Shown: piece after piece, positions 17,470 to 25,453 of the stretch
Numbering within the stretch: the first letter of the stretch is position 1
Layout: the number at the start of each line of letters is the position of its first letter
Assembly: GCA_937965785.1 (NCBI GenBank)
Contig: CALCKT010000011.1
Location: 74,347-138,346, forward strand
Direction of reading: 5' to 3'
Source: an uncultured Propionibacteriaceae bacterium
GTDB taxonomy: Bacteria; Actinomycetota; Actinomycetes; Propionibacteriales; Propionibacteriaceae
Length of the DNA: 64,000 nucleotides
Program-made: the position numbers and the translations under genes
Notes under the pieces: model-generated
What the model was told of the DNA's origin: nothing
The model's database searches: none
Seen by the model: only the letters and a program-made list of their open reading frames with translations

Positions 17470-19863
17470 CTATTCTTGCTCGCGATAATTTTTCTTGACG
17501 AACTCGGTCAGCTCGCATCTATTGGATATTCCGAGGCGGCGATAAATGTTTCGTAAATGGGTGTCCACCGTGCGTTTGCTCAGGAACAGCGCCTCAGCGG
17601 CCTGCGCATTGGTGCATCCCGCGGCCACCTGCTCGGCGACCTTCTGCTCGCTGACGCTGAGTTTCGGGGGCTCGTCTCCGGTTCCCGGGTGAATGCCGTC
17701 GCGATGGATGGGGATGTCCGAGAAGTCGTTCACGGAGCGCCACGACTCCTCTGCGGCGCAGATGTCGTTTCGGAGGCATTCCGCCATCGCGTCCTCGTGG
17801 CAGGAAACAAATATGGTTCTGAGCTGGTGTTGCCAGTCCAGGATCAAGGGGTTCGTGAGTTTCGCCGAGGCCAGCAACCGGCCGGTGGCGAAATGTTTGT
17901 CTATGGCCAGTTGGACACTGCCCCTGCGGTGATCCAGATCCGCGGCGCAGTAGGTGGCGAACACGCGGAGAACGATGTGGGCCCTTTCGTAGAGCGGCGA
18001 AAGCGTTCCTGAGCTGCTGGAGTCCTTGCACAGGTAGCGCATCGCGAGTTCGCAGAACTGCCCGACGGCGGAGGCCCGCATGGCCTTGGCCACGCCGACA
18101 ACGCGTGCGAGCAGTTCGCGGGCCAGTCTCAGGTCCCGGCGGTGGAAGGCGACCAGCGAATGAACGATGAGCACCCAGGTGTGCTCGGACCTGCGGGTGC
18201 TCGCGAGCGACCGTGCGCGCCAACACCACATCGAGGCCTCATCCGTCCTGGCGTTCATGCTCATGGCCAGCCCTGCGAGGCAACAGGCCATGAGCGGCAG
18301 CCCACCCGGGGACAAACCCTGCTGTGCGACCAGTTCGCGCAGCTGGGCGCCCGCGGAGCGCCGGGTGAAGGCGTGAAGGCCCGCCACGCCCGCCCGCATG
18401 ACGGGGGCCGATGGATGATCACGGCGCGACATGGCGACGATTCGCCGGAGTGTGCGGCGGCGACGTTCGGGTTCGGTGCATGTGGTGGCCGGTGAGGTGA
18501 TTATCCACGAGAGTGCCGCCGTGACAATTCGGGGATCACGCGGGTCAAGCGTCCCCAGAGCCCTTTCCGCCAATTGTGCCGACAGGACTGGATGTTCCAG
18601 GGCGACCAAGGGCGACAACACGTCGTAAGCGGCGTCAGGTAAACCGTCTGCGGCAATGAGCACCTCCAACGCAACCCCGAGCGCCGTCAAATCAATATCG
18701 GAACATATCGTGGCCAGCCGCGTGGCGGCCTTTCCTGCCGATTCATCCTTGAGGAATCGCGGCAGGGAACGCAGGATGTGGTTCCTTCCGCGAACATCGG
18801 CTGCATCGACCACCCGCCGGATCACATCAGCGACTTCCGGTCTCAGGCAGGAATCCGTGTCCCCGGTGAACAGTTCGAGCAGACCGAGGTGATGCCCCTC
18901 GTTCACCGAGCCATCGTTCAGCAGGGGCATCAGGGCACGCCGGGCGGTGTCGAAGGTTTCGGCGTCGAGGTGTGTTCGCAGGCGCTGCCACAAGGCGGCA
19001 TCCAAGTCCGGGGAAACCGGTTCCGATGAGATGGCCAACACCATGCGCCGGGCGTAATGGGTGCCCAGGCTGGTGCTCTCCAGCACCCGGTCGACCTTCA
19101 CCGTGGAAACCCGATCCCCGCGCAGCGCGAGGCACAGGAGAAATATCGCCTGGTCGTGGGACCGGGGGAGCTGGGTGCGCACGACGTGGGTTATCGCGTC
19201 GGCCAGCGAATCGACGACGGCCGCCGTCGAGACCAGTTCGCCGTCCCTGGTGTGGCACAGCGCCGCCAGGAAAAGGTGCACCAGGATGGGGTGGCATTCG
19301 CAAAGGGCCTCGATCATCGCCCGGTGAACGTTCAGGGCATTGCCGGTCTGTGACCGGACCGTGCGCCACACCTCCTCGGGGGGCATTGTGCGATGCAGCA
19401 GCAGCTGCGGTTTCAGATGGCTGAGGCGCGCCACGAGATTGAACTCGTCCTCGGTGTCCTCCGTGGCGATCACCACGTGCACGCCGTGCTGCACCAGGGT
19501 TTCGACGTGGGATGTTGGAGCGGGTTTCGTGCGGAACATCCCGCTGCCGTCGATACGGACGGTCCCGACCCCCAGATCGACGATGCGGGTGGACCAGGAG
19601 TCGCCGGGGAGCGTCGTTGCTTCCACCTGGCCGTCGCAACGACGCTGGAAGAGGACGATCTCATCTCCATCGGGAGAACTGATCAGCTGGACCCGGCATT
19701 CCGGTTCAGCAGCGGCATCCAGCACCGTCCCGGACTCTGGGAGCTCCCACGCGGCTGATGCCGGGACGATGCTCAACGAGCCATGCCGACGGGCCCGGTC
19801 GCGAGGCGCCTTGACCCCATCCACCACCTCGACGGTTTCCGTTTCCACGATGATGCCTTCCAT
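17470..19863 (-). CDS. Large LuxR-type regulator without a visible P-loop
   Basis: A 797-residue protein with a C-terminal LuxR helix-turn-helix: LSVSEQKVAEQVAAGCTNAQ followed by LFLSKRTVDTHLRNIYRRLG. The long middle is all-helical and resembles the repeat region of MalT/LAL regulators (LARELLARVVGVAKAMRAS and similar). I find no GxxxxGK(T/S) Walker A in the N-terminal third, unlike true LAL ATPases. ATG 19863 has AGGAGG almost adjacent, too close for ideal initiation, so GTG 19848 is an alternative. It converges with the ABC exporter and may regulate it. The ligand is unknown. Confidence 0.7.
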   Translation of the reverse strand: MEGIIVETETVEVVDGVKAPRDRARRHGSLSIVPASAAWELPESGTVLDAAAEPECRVQLISSPDGDEIVLFQRRCDGQVEATTLPGDSWSTRIVDLGVGTVRIDGSGMFRTKPAPTSHVETLVQHGVHVVIATEDTEDEFNLVARLSHLKPQLLLHRTMPPEEVWRTVRSQTGNALNVHRAMIEALCECHPILVHLFLAALCHTRDGELVSTAAVVDSLADAITHVVRTQLPRSHDQAIFLLCLALRGDRVSTVKVDRVLESTSLGTHYARRMVLAISSEPVSPDLDAALWQRLRTHLDAETFDTARRALMPLLNDGSVNEGHHLGLLELFTGDTDSCLRPEVADVIRRVVDAADVRGRNHILRSLPRFLKDESAGKAATRLATICSDIDLTALGVALEVLIAADGLPDAAYDVLSPLVALEHPVLSAQLAERALGTLDPRDPRIVTAALSWIITSPATTCTEPERRRRTLRRIVAMSRRDHPSAPVMRAGVAGLHAFTRRSAGAQLRELVAQQGLSPGGLPLMACCLAGLAMSMNARTDEASMWCWRARSLASTRRSEHTWVLIVHSLVAFHRRDLRLARELLARVVGVAKAMRASAVGQFCELAMRYLCKDSSSSGTLSPLYERAHIVLRVFATYCAADLDHRRGSVQLAIDKHFATGRLLASAKLTNPLILDWQHQLRTIFVSCHEDAMAECLRNDICAAEESWRSVNDFSDIPIHRDGIHPGTGDEPPKLSVSEQKVAEQVAAGCTNAQAAEALFLSKRTVDTHLRNIYRRLGISNRCELTEFVKKNYREQE

Positions 19864-20151
19864 CCTCCTCGGGTGTCGTCCGTGACCTCCGGTACGTCAA
19901 CCGTAGTAATTCCAGAGCCGATGCGGGAGAGGAAAAACGGAAAACTTAACTTCCGGTCGGGGGAAGGGTGCGGTTGCGATCCTGGGTGTTCTTGACCCGT
20001 GGCGACGAGGATCCGCGGAGCATCGGCGTGCGGTTCCCGGACCCCGTGACCTCCGGGGCGGGGCTCCCGCGGGATCGCAGGGAGCCGCGTCACCCCTTGC
20101 CAGAGACGTGATGAGTGGTTTCCGGGGGTGTGAATCGTGCCGCTCGTGTCT

Positions 20152-20160
20152 TGCTAGACT
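20152..20160 (+). promoter_or_regulatory. Extended -10 promoter of the SPFH cassette
   Basis: TGCTAGACT is an extended -10 element 51 bases before the GTG start at 20211. No good -35 is present, which an extended -10 can tolerate. The rest of the 19864-20210 gap holds an AT-rich patch near 19900-19950, probably the LuxR gene promoter on the other strand, and nothing else identifiable. Confidence 0.45.
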
Positions 20161-20210
20161 CCTCCCGCTGATCACCGTTGACGATCAGCTTGGTCACAAG
20201 GAGTTTGAAC

Positions 20211-21221
20211 GTGGCACTGCCCTGGATCGAAATTGTTGAATGTCTCGACCCGGACCCTCAGCTCGTGCTGTGGCGCTACCCGGATCCCGACGGGCGGATC
20301 AAGTCCGGGGCGAAACTGATCGTCCGGGAGAACCAGAACGTCCTGCTCCTGGCGAAGGGTCAGGCCGCCGGTGTCTACCTGCCCGGCACCCACACCCTCC
20401 CGACCGGCAACATCCCGGTCCTGTCCAACCTCGCGGGATGGAAGTACGGGTTCGCGTCGCCGCACATCTACGACATCTTCTACATCGCGACCCGCCAGTT
20501 CGTCGACCTCAAATGGGGAACCCCGGCGCCGGTGATGATGGCCGACGAGAAGTTCGGGCAGGTCCGGGCGCGCGCGTTCGGGTCCTACTCCGCGCGCATC
20601 ACCGACATTCCCCGGTTCTTCCGGGAGTACGCCGGCGCCTATCCGGTGCTGACGATCCGCGACCTCGAGGTCCAGCTCCGCGACTACATCGCCGCGAAGT
20701 TCGGTGAGGTGCTGGCCACCCAGCGGATCTCCGTCCTTGACGTCGCCGCGAACCTGTCGGCGGTCAACGCGCGCCTGCAACCCGCCATCGCCCCCTACTT
20801 CCTGGACCTGGGGGTGACGCTCACCCAGTTCACCGTGACCTCGGTGACGCTGCCCGACGAGGTCAACGAGTACTACGACAAGGTCACCAGCATGAACATG
20901 ATCGGTGACATGTCGCGGTTCCAGGCCTTCAACACCGCCATCGCGACCGCCAACCCCAACACCGCGGTCGGGCAGGGCGTCCAAGGGGGAATGGCCATGG
21001 GCATCGCGATGGGGCAGGTGCAGCAACAGCTCGGCGCCCCGGCCCAGCAGGGTTTCCCCGCCCAGCCGATGCAGCCGACGCAACCGGCTGCGCCCACGCC
21101 GTCCACGGGGACGGACGATCCCGTCGAGCGACTCGCGAAGCTGAAGAGGATGTTCGAGGCCGGGCTCATCACCGCGGACGAGTTCAACGCCAAGAAGTCG
21201 CAGATCATCGAGGCCCTGTGA
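20211..21221 (+). CDS. SPFH domain protein with C-terminal SHOCT domain (YdjI-like)
   Basis: A 336-residue protein without membrane helices. Residues 1-230 form an SPFH domain of the 'virion core protein' branch (PWIEIVECLDPDPQLVLWRY, VRENQNVLLLAKGQ, GVYLPGTHTLPTGNIPVLSN cut here to segments). A Gln/Pro-rich linker leads to a SHOCT motif (VERLAKLKRMFEAGLITADE). GTG 20211 has AAGGAG seven bases upstream. It leads a four-gene cassette with overlapping or close starts. Related Bacillus YdjI acts with PspA in membrane stress; the same role here is inference. Confidence 0.82.
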   Translation: MALPWIEIVECLDPDPQLVLWRYPDPDGRIKSGAKLIVRENQNVLLLAKGQAAGVYLPGTHTLPTGNIPVLSNLAGWKYGFASPHIYDIFYIATRQFVDLKWGTPAPVMMADEKFGQVRARAFGSYSARITDIPRFFREYAGAYPVLTIRDLEVQLRDYIAAKFGEVLATQRISVLDVAANLSAVNARLQPAIAPYFLDLGVTLTQFTVTSVTLPDEVNEYYDKVTSMNMIGDMSRFQAFNTAIATANPNTAVGQGVQGGMAMGIAMGQVQQQLGAPAQQGFPAQPMQPTQPAAPTPSTGTDDPVERLAKLKRMFEAGLITADEFNAKKSQIIEAL

Positions 21222-21445
21222 TGGCCGAGTCGTTCGTCGAGAGGATGCGCCGCCAGGCCGTCTCCGCGCCCAGGTCATCGATCCAATTCGAGGAGGAGAG
21301 GACGCGCGCCGAGACCCGCACCTGCCCCGACTGCGGTGCGCCGCGGTCCGAGGCCGACGGGATCGGGGAGTGCAGCTACTGCGGGCACGTCTTCGTGGCC
21401 GCCCTCGCCACCGAATACGCCCGAAACCCGCAGGAGTGCCCGTGA
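21221..21445 (+). CDS. Small zinc-ribbon protein of the SPFH cassette
   Basis: A 74-residue protein with two CxxC knuckles (CPDCGAP and CSYCGHVF), a zinc ribbon. The N-terminal third is a charged helix (ESFVERMRRQAVSAPR). ATG 21221 shares its A with the SPFH stop codon (TGATG). The last bases overlap the next start. The family is not recognised. In the Bacillus ydjFGHI operon a zinc-ribbon protein also accompanies SPFH and PspA. Confidence 0.7.
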   Translation: MAESFVERMRRQAVSAPRSSIQFEEERTRAETRTCPDCGAPRSEADGIGECSYCGHVFVAALATEYARNPQECP

Positions 21446-22050
21446 GCCACTCCAGCAACCAGCTCAACGCCCTCATCCCGCGCCTCGAGACGTTCCTGGG
21501 CAAACTGACGGCCCGCGCCCGCGAGGTGGCCGCCGAGGCGGCTGCCGCCTTCGCGGAGATGAAAGCCTCCGGTGACGAGAACACCAGCGTCGCGGCCCAC
21601 ACCCTCCAGGCCGGGGTGACCTCCCAGATCACAGGACTGGCGAACAAGGGCCGCGAGGTCTTCGAACAACAGTTCAAGGTGTTCGAGACGATCGACGACC
21701 CCGCGACCGAGGCCGCCTACGAACGCCTCGAGGAGTGGTTCGAGGCGTGGGAGGACAGCCTTGAGACCATCGCCGAGGAGGCCTTCGCCGCCCCCGAGGC
21801 CAACCACGACCAGGCCGTCTGGGAGCAGGCCGTCGCCGAGTGGCGTGCGATCCGGCTCACATGCTCCCAGTGCGGGGCCCCCGTGCCGGTTCCTTACCTG
21901 TACCCCGTCGCGGTCTACCTGGGGTGCCGGGGATGCGGTTCCCGCACCACCTTCACGCCGTCCTCGACCATGGTCGCGGCGACACGCGTCACCGCCAGGA
22001 GACGCCCCGACGATCCGTGGGTGGCTGGTCCCGCCCATATCGGAAACTGA
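21442..22050 (+). CDS. Helical protein with C-terminal zinc ribbon, SPFH cassette
   Basis: A 202-residue protein. The first 130 residues are predicted helical and acidic (LIPRLETFLGKLTARAREV, LANKGREVFEQQFKVFETID, YERLEEWFEAWEDSLETIAE). The C-terminal part carries CSQCGAPVPVPYLYP and CRGCGSRTTF, a zinc ribbon. GTG 21442 overlaps the upstream TGA (GTGA), which fixes the start. No family recognised. The helical stretch could pack against the SPFH assembly, which is inference from the gene order. Confidence 0.65.
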   Translation: MSHSSNQLNALIPRLETFLGKLTARAREVAAEAAAAFAEMKASGDENTSVAAHTLQAGVTSQITGLANKGREVFEQQFKVFETIDDPATEAAYERLEEWFEAWEDSLETIAEEAFAAPEANHDQAVWEQAVAEWRAIRLTCSQCGAPVPVPYLYPVAVYLGCRGCGSRTTFTPSSTMVAATRVTARRRPDDPWVAGPAHIGN

Positions 22051-22080
22051 TCGGTTCACGAACCCAAGAAAGCAGGAAAC

Positions 22081-23241
22081 ATGCTGGGAAAATTCTTCAA
22101 GAAGGCCAAGGAGACCGTCTCCGGGATCAGCGACGCCGTGCGCGGTGTGGAGCACGTCGACTGGATCACCCACGCCTTCCCGTACAGCCTTGAGATGATG
22201 ATGGGCCCCGACGAGGCCCGTGACCTCTCGCGTCCCCTTCCCCCGGCCGGTCTCGACCCGGCCGCCGTCCAGTACGCCGATGCCTGGTACGGGATCTGGG
22301 CGCGGGTGCGTGACGGGCACGTCGTGCCGGTGCAGGCCGTCGAGGCCGGTGACGTCGCGGGGGCGCAGCAGGCGCTGGCCCAGTGGGAGGCTCAGCTGGC
22401 GCAGGCCGACGTGGAACAGGCCCGGCTCGGTGAGTTCCGGGGCAACCGTCATCTGCTGCTGGCCAACTCGGACATCCACACCACGCTGGGGGCCATGGTC
22501 GAGGAGGTGCGAGAGTACATCGGGCTGCGCATCTCCGGTCAGGACGCCATGGAGCACGCCACCGGGGCGATCACCCGGGTGGTGTCGATCCACACCTCGA
22601 TGAACAATGCGCTGCTCGGGTTCTACCACGACCCCTCCGGTGCCGCCGCCCGCGCCGCCGAGAACGCCGCCTTCGCGCCCATCGAGGCGATGCGACAGGT
22701 CAACCCGGCCGCCCCTGAACTCCAGCCGGTGCTCGGGGTCTCCCTGCACGACTGGGTCGCGGCGTCGGCGAAGATGCACGCCGGGGTCCCGGGCGACGAG
22801 ATCGCGCGCATCCTCGGTGTCGAACGTCCCCAGTGGGATCAGGCGTCGGCGGAATGGACCCAGCGCGTCCAGATGTTCCCGATGACGGTTGGGATGGAGT
22901 ACGCGAACCTCATGTCCCGTCCCCACCCGAAGTTCGACGCGGCGGGTTCCGCAGGTGGGGCGCCGTCGAACGCGGCCCGGCTGTCCACCGACCGTGACTT
23001 CTACATCGAGTGCGCGGCCGCCGCGGCCGCCGCCACCGAGGCGGGCCTCGACGCGGGCGGCTACCTCGAGTCCAACTACGGGGTCACCGTCGCCCAGGTC
23101 GGCAGCGCCGGGGTGAACTGGATGATGGACCTGCGCAACGCCGATTCCCTCATCACCTTGCAGCAGGCCAAGCAGCGGGAGATCGCCGCCCGGATCGCGT
23201 CCCAGACCGGTCCCGGGATCGCCGACGACATCCAGTTCTGA
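22081..23241 (+). CDS. Conserved-looking hypothetical protein closing the SPFH cassette
   Basis: A 386-residue soluble protein. It starts with an amphipathic segment (MLGKFFKKAKETVSGISDAV) that might touch the membrane. It then has a mostly helical body with motifs EMMMGPDEARDLSRPLPPAG and AVQYADAWYGIWARVRDGH. The C-terminal half contains an Ala-rich helix (YIECAAAAAAATEAGLDAGG). I cannot assign the family with certainty. GCAGGAAAC precedes the ATG, 30 bases after the previous stop, and a strong terminator follows. Confidence 0.65.
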   Translation: MLGKFFKKAKETVSGISDAVRGVEHVDWITHAFPYSLEMMMGPDEARDLSRPLPPAGLDPAAVQYADAWYGIWARVRDGHVVPVQAVEAGDVAGAQQALAQWEAQLAQADVEQARLGEFRGNRHLLLANSDIHTTLGAMVEEVREYIGLRISGQDAMEHATGAITRVVSIHTSMNNALLGFYHDPSGAAARAAENAAFAPIEAMRQVNPAAPELQPVLGVSLHDWVAASAKMHAGVPGDEIARILGVERPQWDQASAEWTQRVQMFPMTVGMEYANLMSRPHPKFDAAGSAGGAPSNAARLSTDRDFYIECAAAAAAATEAGLDAGGYLESNYGVTVAQVGSAGVNWMMDLRNADSLITLQQAKQREIAARIASQTGPGIADDIQF

Positions 23242-23256
23242 AAACACCAACCGACC

Positions 23257-23300
23257 GATTCGGGCCGCGGGCGTCACGCCCGCGGCCCGAATCAACTTTT
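23257..23300 (+). terminator. Very strong rho-independent terminator of the SPFH cassette
   Basis: Perfect 17-base arms (23257-23273 and 23277-23293, beginning GATTCGGGCCGCGGG) with a three-base loop, followed by AAC and TTTT. It cleanly ends the four-gene cassette before the MFS gene. Confidence 0.9.
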
Positions 23301-23451
23301 GGTTTATTTCCGCAGCTCTCCCGTCTCCGTCGGCCTACGATGAACCACAACACACCTTCTGGTGCGAGAGCGAAACGTTCGCGACGGCTGCGCAACGACG
23401 TTTCAGGGCGGTGTGGTGACGCGGCCCCGGGGACATGTGGAGACGATGATT

Positions 23452-24837
23452 ATGGACAAGAACGTCACGAAGGTTACCGAGAACCCACAGGCTGCCCGGA
23501 ACCTTCGTGCCTTTCAACTGATATGGCTCACGCAGCTCATCGCCCGGGTCGGCAACGGCATGACCGCTTTCGGGCTCGGGGTTTTCGTGTACCAGGAGAC
23601 GGGGCAGACGACCCCCGGCGCGCTCATCATGCTCGCCGCATTCCTCCCGGGTCTGCTGCTGGCACCGCTCGCCGGGGTCCTGGTGGACCGGTTCGATCGA
23701 CGCCTGCTGATGATCCTCAGCGACACGTTGTCGGCGATCGGGCTGGCCGCCCTGTTGGGGGCCTTTTATCTCGGATTCCGGGAGGTCTGGGTGATCTGCG
23801 TCTGTGTGGCGTTCAGCTCGGTCTTCGAGGCGCTGCTGGACCCGGCCTACCGCGCCACCGTCACCGACCTGCTGACGCCCGAACAATACGCCCGGGCCTC
23901 TGGCATGACCCAGCTGGCAGCCGCTGCGCAGTACCTCATATCCCCGGCGGTCGCGGGTCTGGTGATGGTGCAGTTCGGCATCAACGCGGTCCTGATGATC
24001 GACGTCGCGACGATGGCGACGACCGTGTCGTTCACGGTGATCGTGTGGCGCACGATCAAGGCGGAACCGAAACCGGTCGAGCAGGGTTTCTGGGAGGACT
24101 TCCGCAACGGGCTGGCCTACTTCGCCCGTAACCGCGGGATCGTGGTGTTGATGCTGCTGGTGACCCTGATGACCTTCTGCATGGGATTCCTGCAGACCCT
24201 CCTGACGCCGATGATGCTCGACCTCGCCGACGAACAGACCCTCGGTCTGGTGCGTTCGGTGGCCGCCATCGGCATGGTCGTGGCCAGCCTGGCCATCGGG
24301 GTGTTCAACATGGGCAACAACCACATCCGCTACCTGGCGATCGCGCTGGTGTTCGGTGGGGTCGTCGTGATCGGTCTGGGAATGACCACCAACGTGGTGC
24401 TGATCGGGGTCGCCACGTTCCTGTTCTTCATGGTCCTGCCGCCGTTGAACACGAGCGTCGAGGTGCTCACCCGGTCGTGGATTCCCAACGAGACCCAGGG
24501 CAAGATCTGGGGACTGATGGGTCTGGTCTCCCAGCTCGGTTTCCTGGCCGCGTACTGCATCGCAGGGCCGCTCGCCGACAACGTGTTCAACCCGCTGCTG
24601 CGCCCCGGAGGGGCGCTGGTCGATGGCCTGGGTGGCGTCATCGGCGTCGGACAGTCCCGGGGCATCGGGCTGATGTTCGGGCTCGTCGGGATCCTGCTGA
24701 TCCTCATCGCGGTGGTCACACCCCGGGTCAGGGCCATCCGGGTCCTTGAGGACAATCTCAAGGAACAGCTGGCCACCTCGCCGAGGAGCGGGGCTCCCGA
24801 GGACGAGGCCGTCGGGATCCGTCGCGTGGAGGGGTGA
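23452..24837 (+). CDS. MFS transporter, drug-efflux type
   Basis: A 461-residue membrane protein with 12 predicted helices. The loop 2-3 MFS motif appears as GVLVDRFDRRLLMILSD. The fold and motifs FQLIWLTQLIARVGNGMTAF and LLDPAYRATVTDLLTPEQY resemble the Mef/tetracycline-type proton antiporters (MFS_3 branch). ATG 23452 has GGAG nine bases upstream; ATG 23446 is too close. It stands alone between terminators. The exported compound is unknown. Confidence 0.85.
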   Translation: MDKNVTKVTENPQAARNLRAFQLIWLTQLIARVGNGMTAFGLGVFVYQETGQTTPGALIMLAAFLPGLLLAPLAGVLVDRFDRRLLMILSDTLSAIGLAALLGAFYLGFREVWVICVCVAFSSVFEALLDPAYRATVTDLLTPEQYARASGMTQLAAAAQYLISPAVAGLVMVQFGINAVLMIDVATMATTVSFTVIVWRTIKAEPKPVEQGFWEDFRNGLAYFARNRGIVVLMLLVTLMTFCMGFLQTLLTPMMLDLADEQTLGLVRSVAAIGMVVASLAIGVFNMGNNHIRYLAIALVFGGVVVIGLGMTTNVVLIGVATFLFFMVLPPLNTSVEVLTRSWIPNETQGKIWGLMGLVSQLGFLAAYCIAGPLADNVFNPLLRPGGALVDGLGGVIGVGQSRGIGLMFGLVGILLILIAVVTPRVRAIRVLEDNLKEQLATSPRSGAPEDEAVGIRRVEG

Positions 24838-24987
24838 ACCCCGCGACCCTTTTTCTGTCGGTTTTTCGGACTATCCGGGGCACGTCCCGGGGTTCCGCAC
24901 CCATTGGCTGTCTACTGTGGGTACAGGGGAACTGTGCCATGACGCGCGGACGGGGAACACGGGGCGCGCGTGCAGACGGAGGTTACG

Positions 24988-25347
24988 ATGGGAATTCTCG
25001 ACTGGCTGGGCAGGAAGTGGGCCAAGGAGCTTGACTTCACGAAGGTCGACTCTGTTCTGAAGGCCGAAGCCCTGGCCGCCGAGGGGAAATTGGCGCCGCT
25101 GTACCTCGTTCCGCTGCGTTTCGGCGGGCAGGACATGCCCATGAACCGGGTCTTCGTCCCGGCATCCGTCGTTGAAGCCAAGGAACATCACGACGAGATG
25201 ATCAAGGGTCTCGTCAAGGACCGCAAGGCGGACGGCTACTCCTGCACCCCCGAATACCGCGACGAGAGCGTCATACCATTCCGGCTGGAGGGCATGGCGA
25301 CCGAGGAGGGAATCCCGGTCTACTCGTGGTCCATCGACGTGTGGTGA
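24988..25347 (+). CDS. Conserved hypothetical soluble protein (119 aa)
   Basis: A 119-residue cytoplasmic protein with a very good ribosome-binding site (GGAGG, then ATG). The N-terminus (MGILDWLGRKWAKELDFTKV) is an amphipathic helix. The middle has beta-rich segments (LAPLYLVPLRFGGQDMPMNR). No domain or catalytic motif is recognised. Codon use agrees with its neighbours. Convergent with the DUF2339 gene, with an inverted repeat between the two stops. Confidence 0.6.
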   Translation: MGILDWLGRKWAKELDFTKVDSVLKAEALAAEGKLAPLYLVPLRFGGQDMPMNRVFVPASVVEAKEHHDEMIKGLVKDRKADGYSCTPEYRDESVIPFRLEGMATEEGIPVYSWSIDVW

Positions 25348-25365
25348 TCACACCACGACAATCCC

Positions 25366-25434
25366 GGTTGCGCAGCACTCAACCGGCGAGAACCCTGTTT
25401 TCGGCGGGAAATCGGGGTTGAGTGCTGCACAACC
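25366..25434. terminator. Inverted repeat between convergent genes, possible bidirectional terminator
   Basis: Arms GCAGCACTCAACC (25372-25384) and GGTTGAGTGCTGC (25416-25428) are perfect, and extend outward by GGTTG/CAACC after one mismatch, giving about 19 pairs around a 31-base loop. No long T-tract. It lies between the stops of two convergent genes. Confidence 0.5.
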
Positions 25435-25453
25435 GTGCAAATCCCGGGTACGG

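Noticed and set aside
16920..17498. A 192-codon plus-strand frame running past the ABC permease
   Set aside because: It lies out of frame within the permease and then crosses the terminator hairpin.
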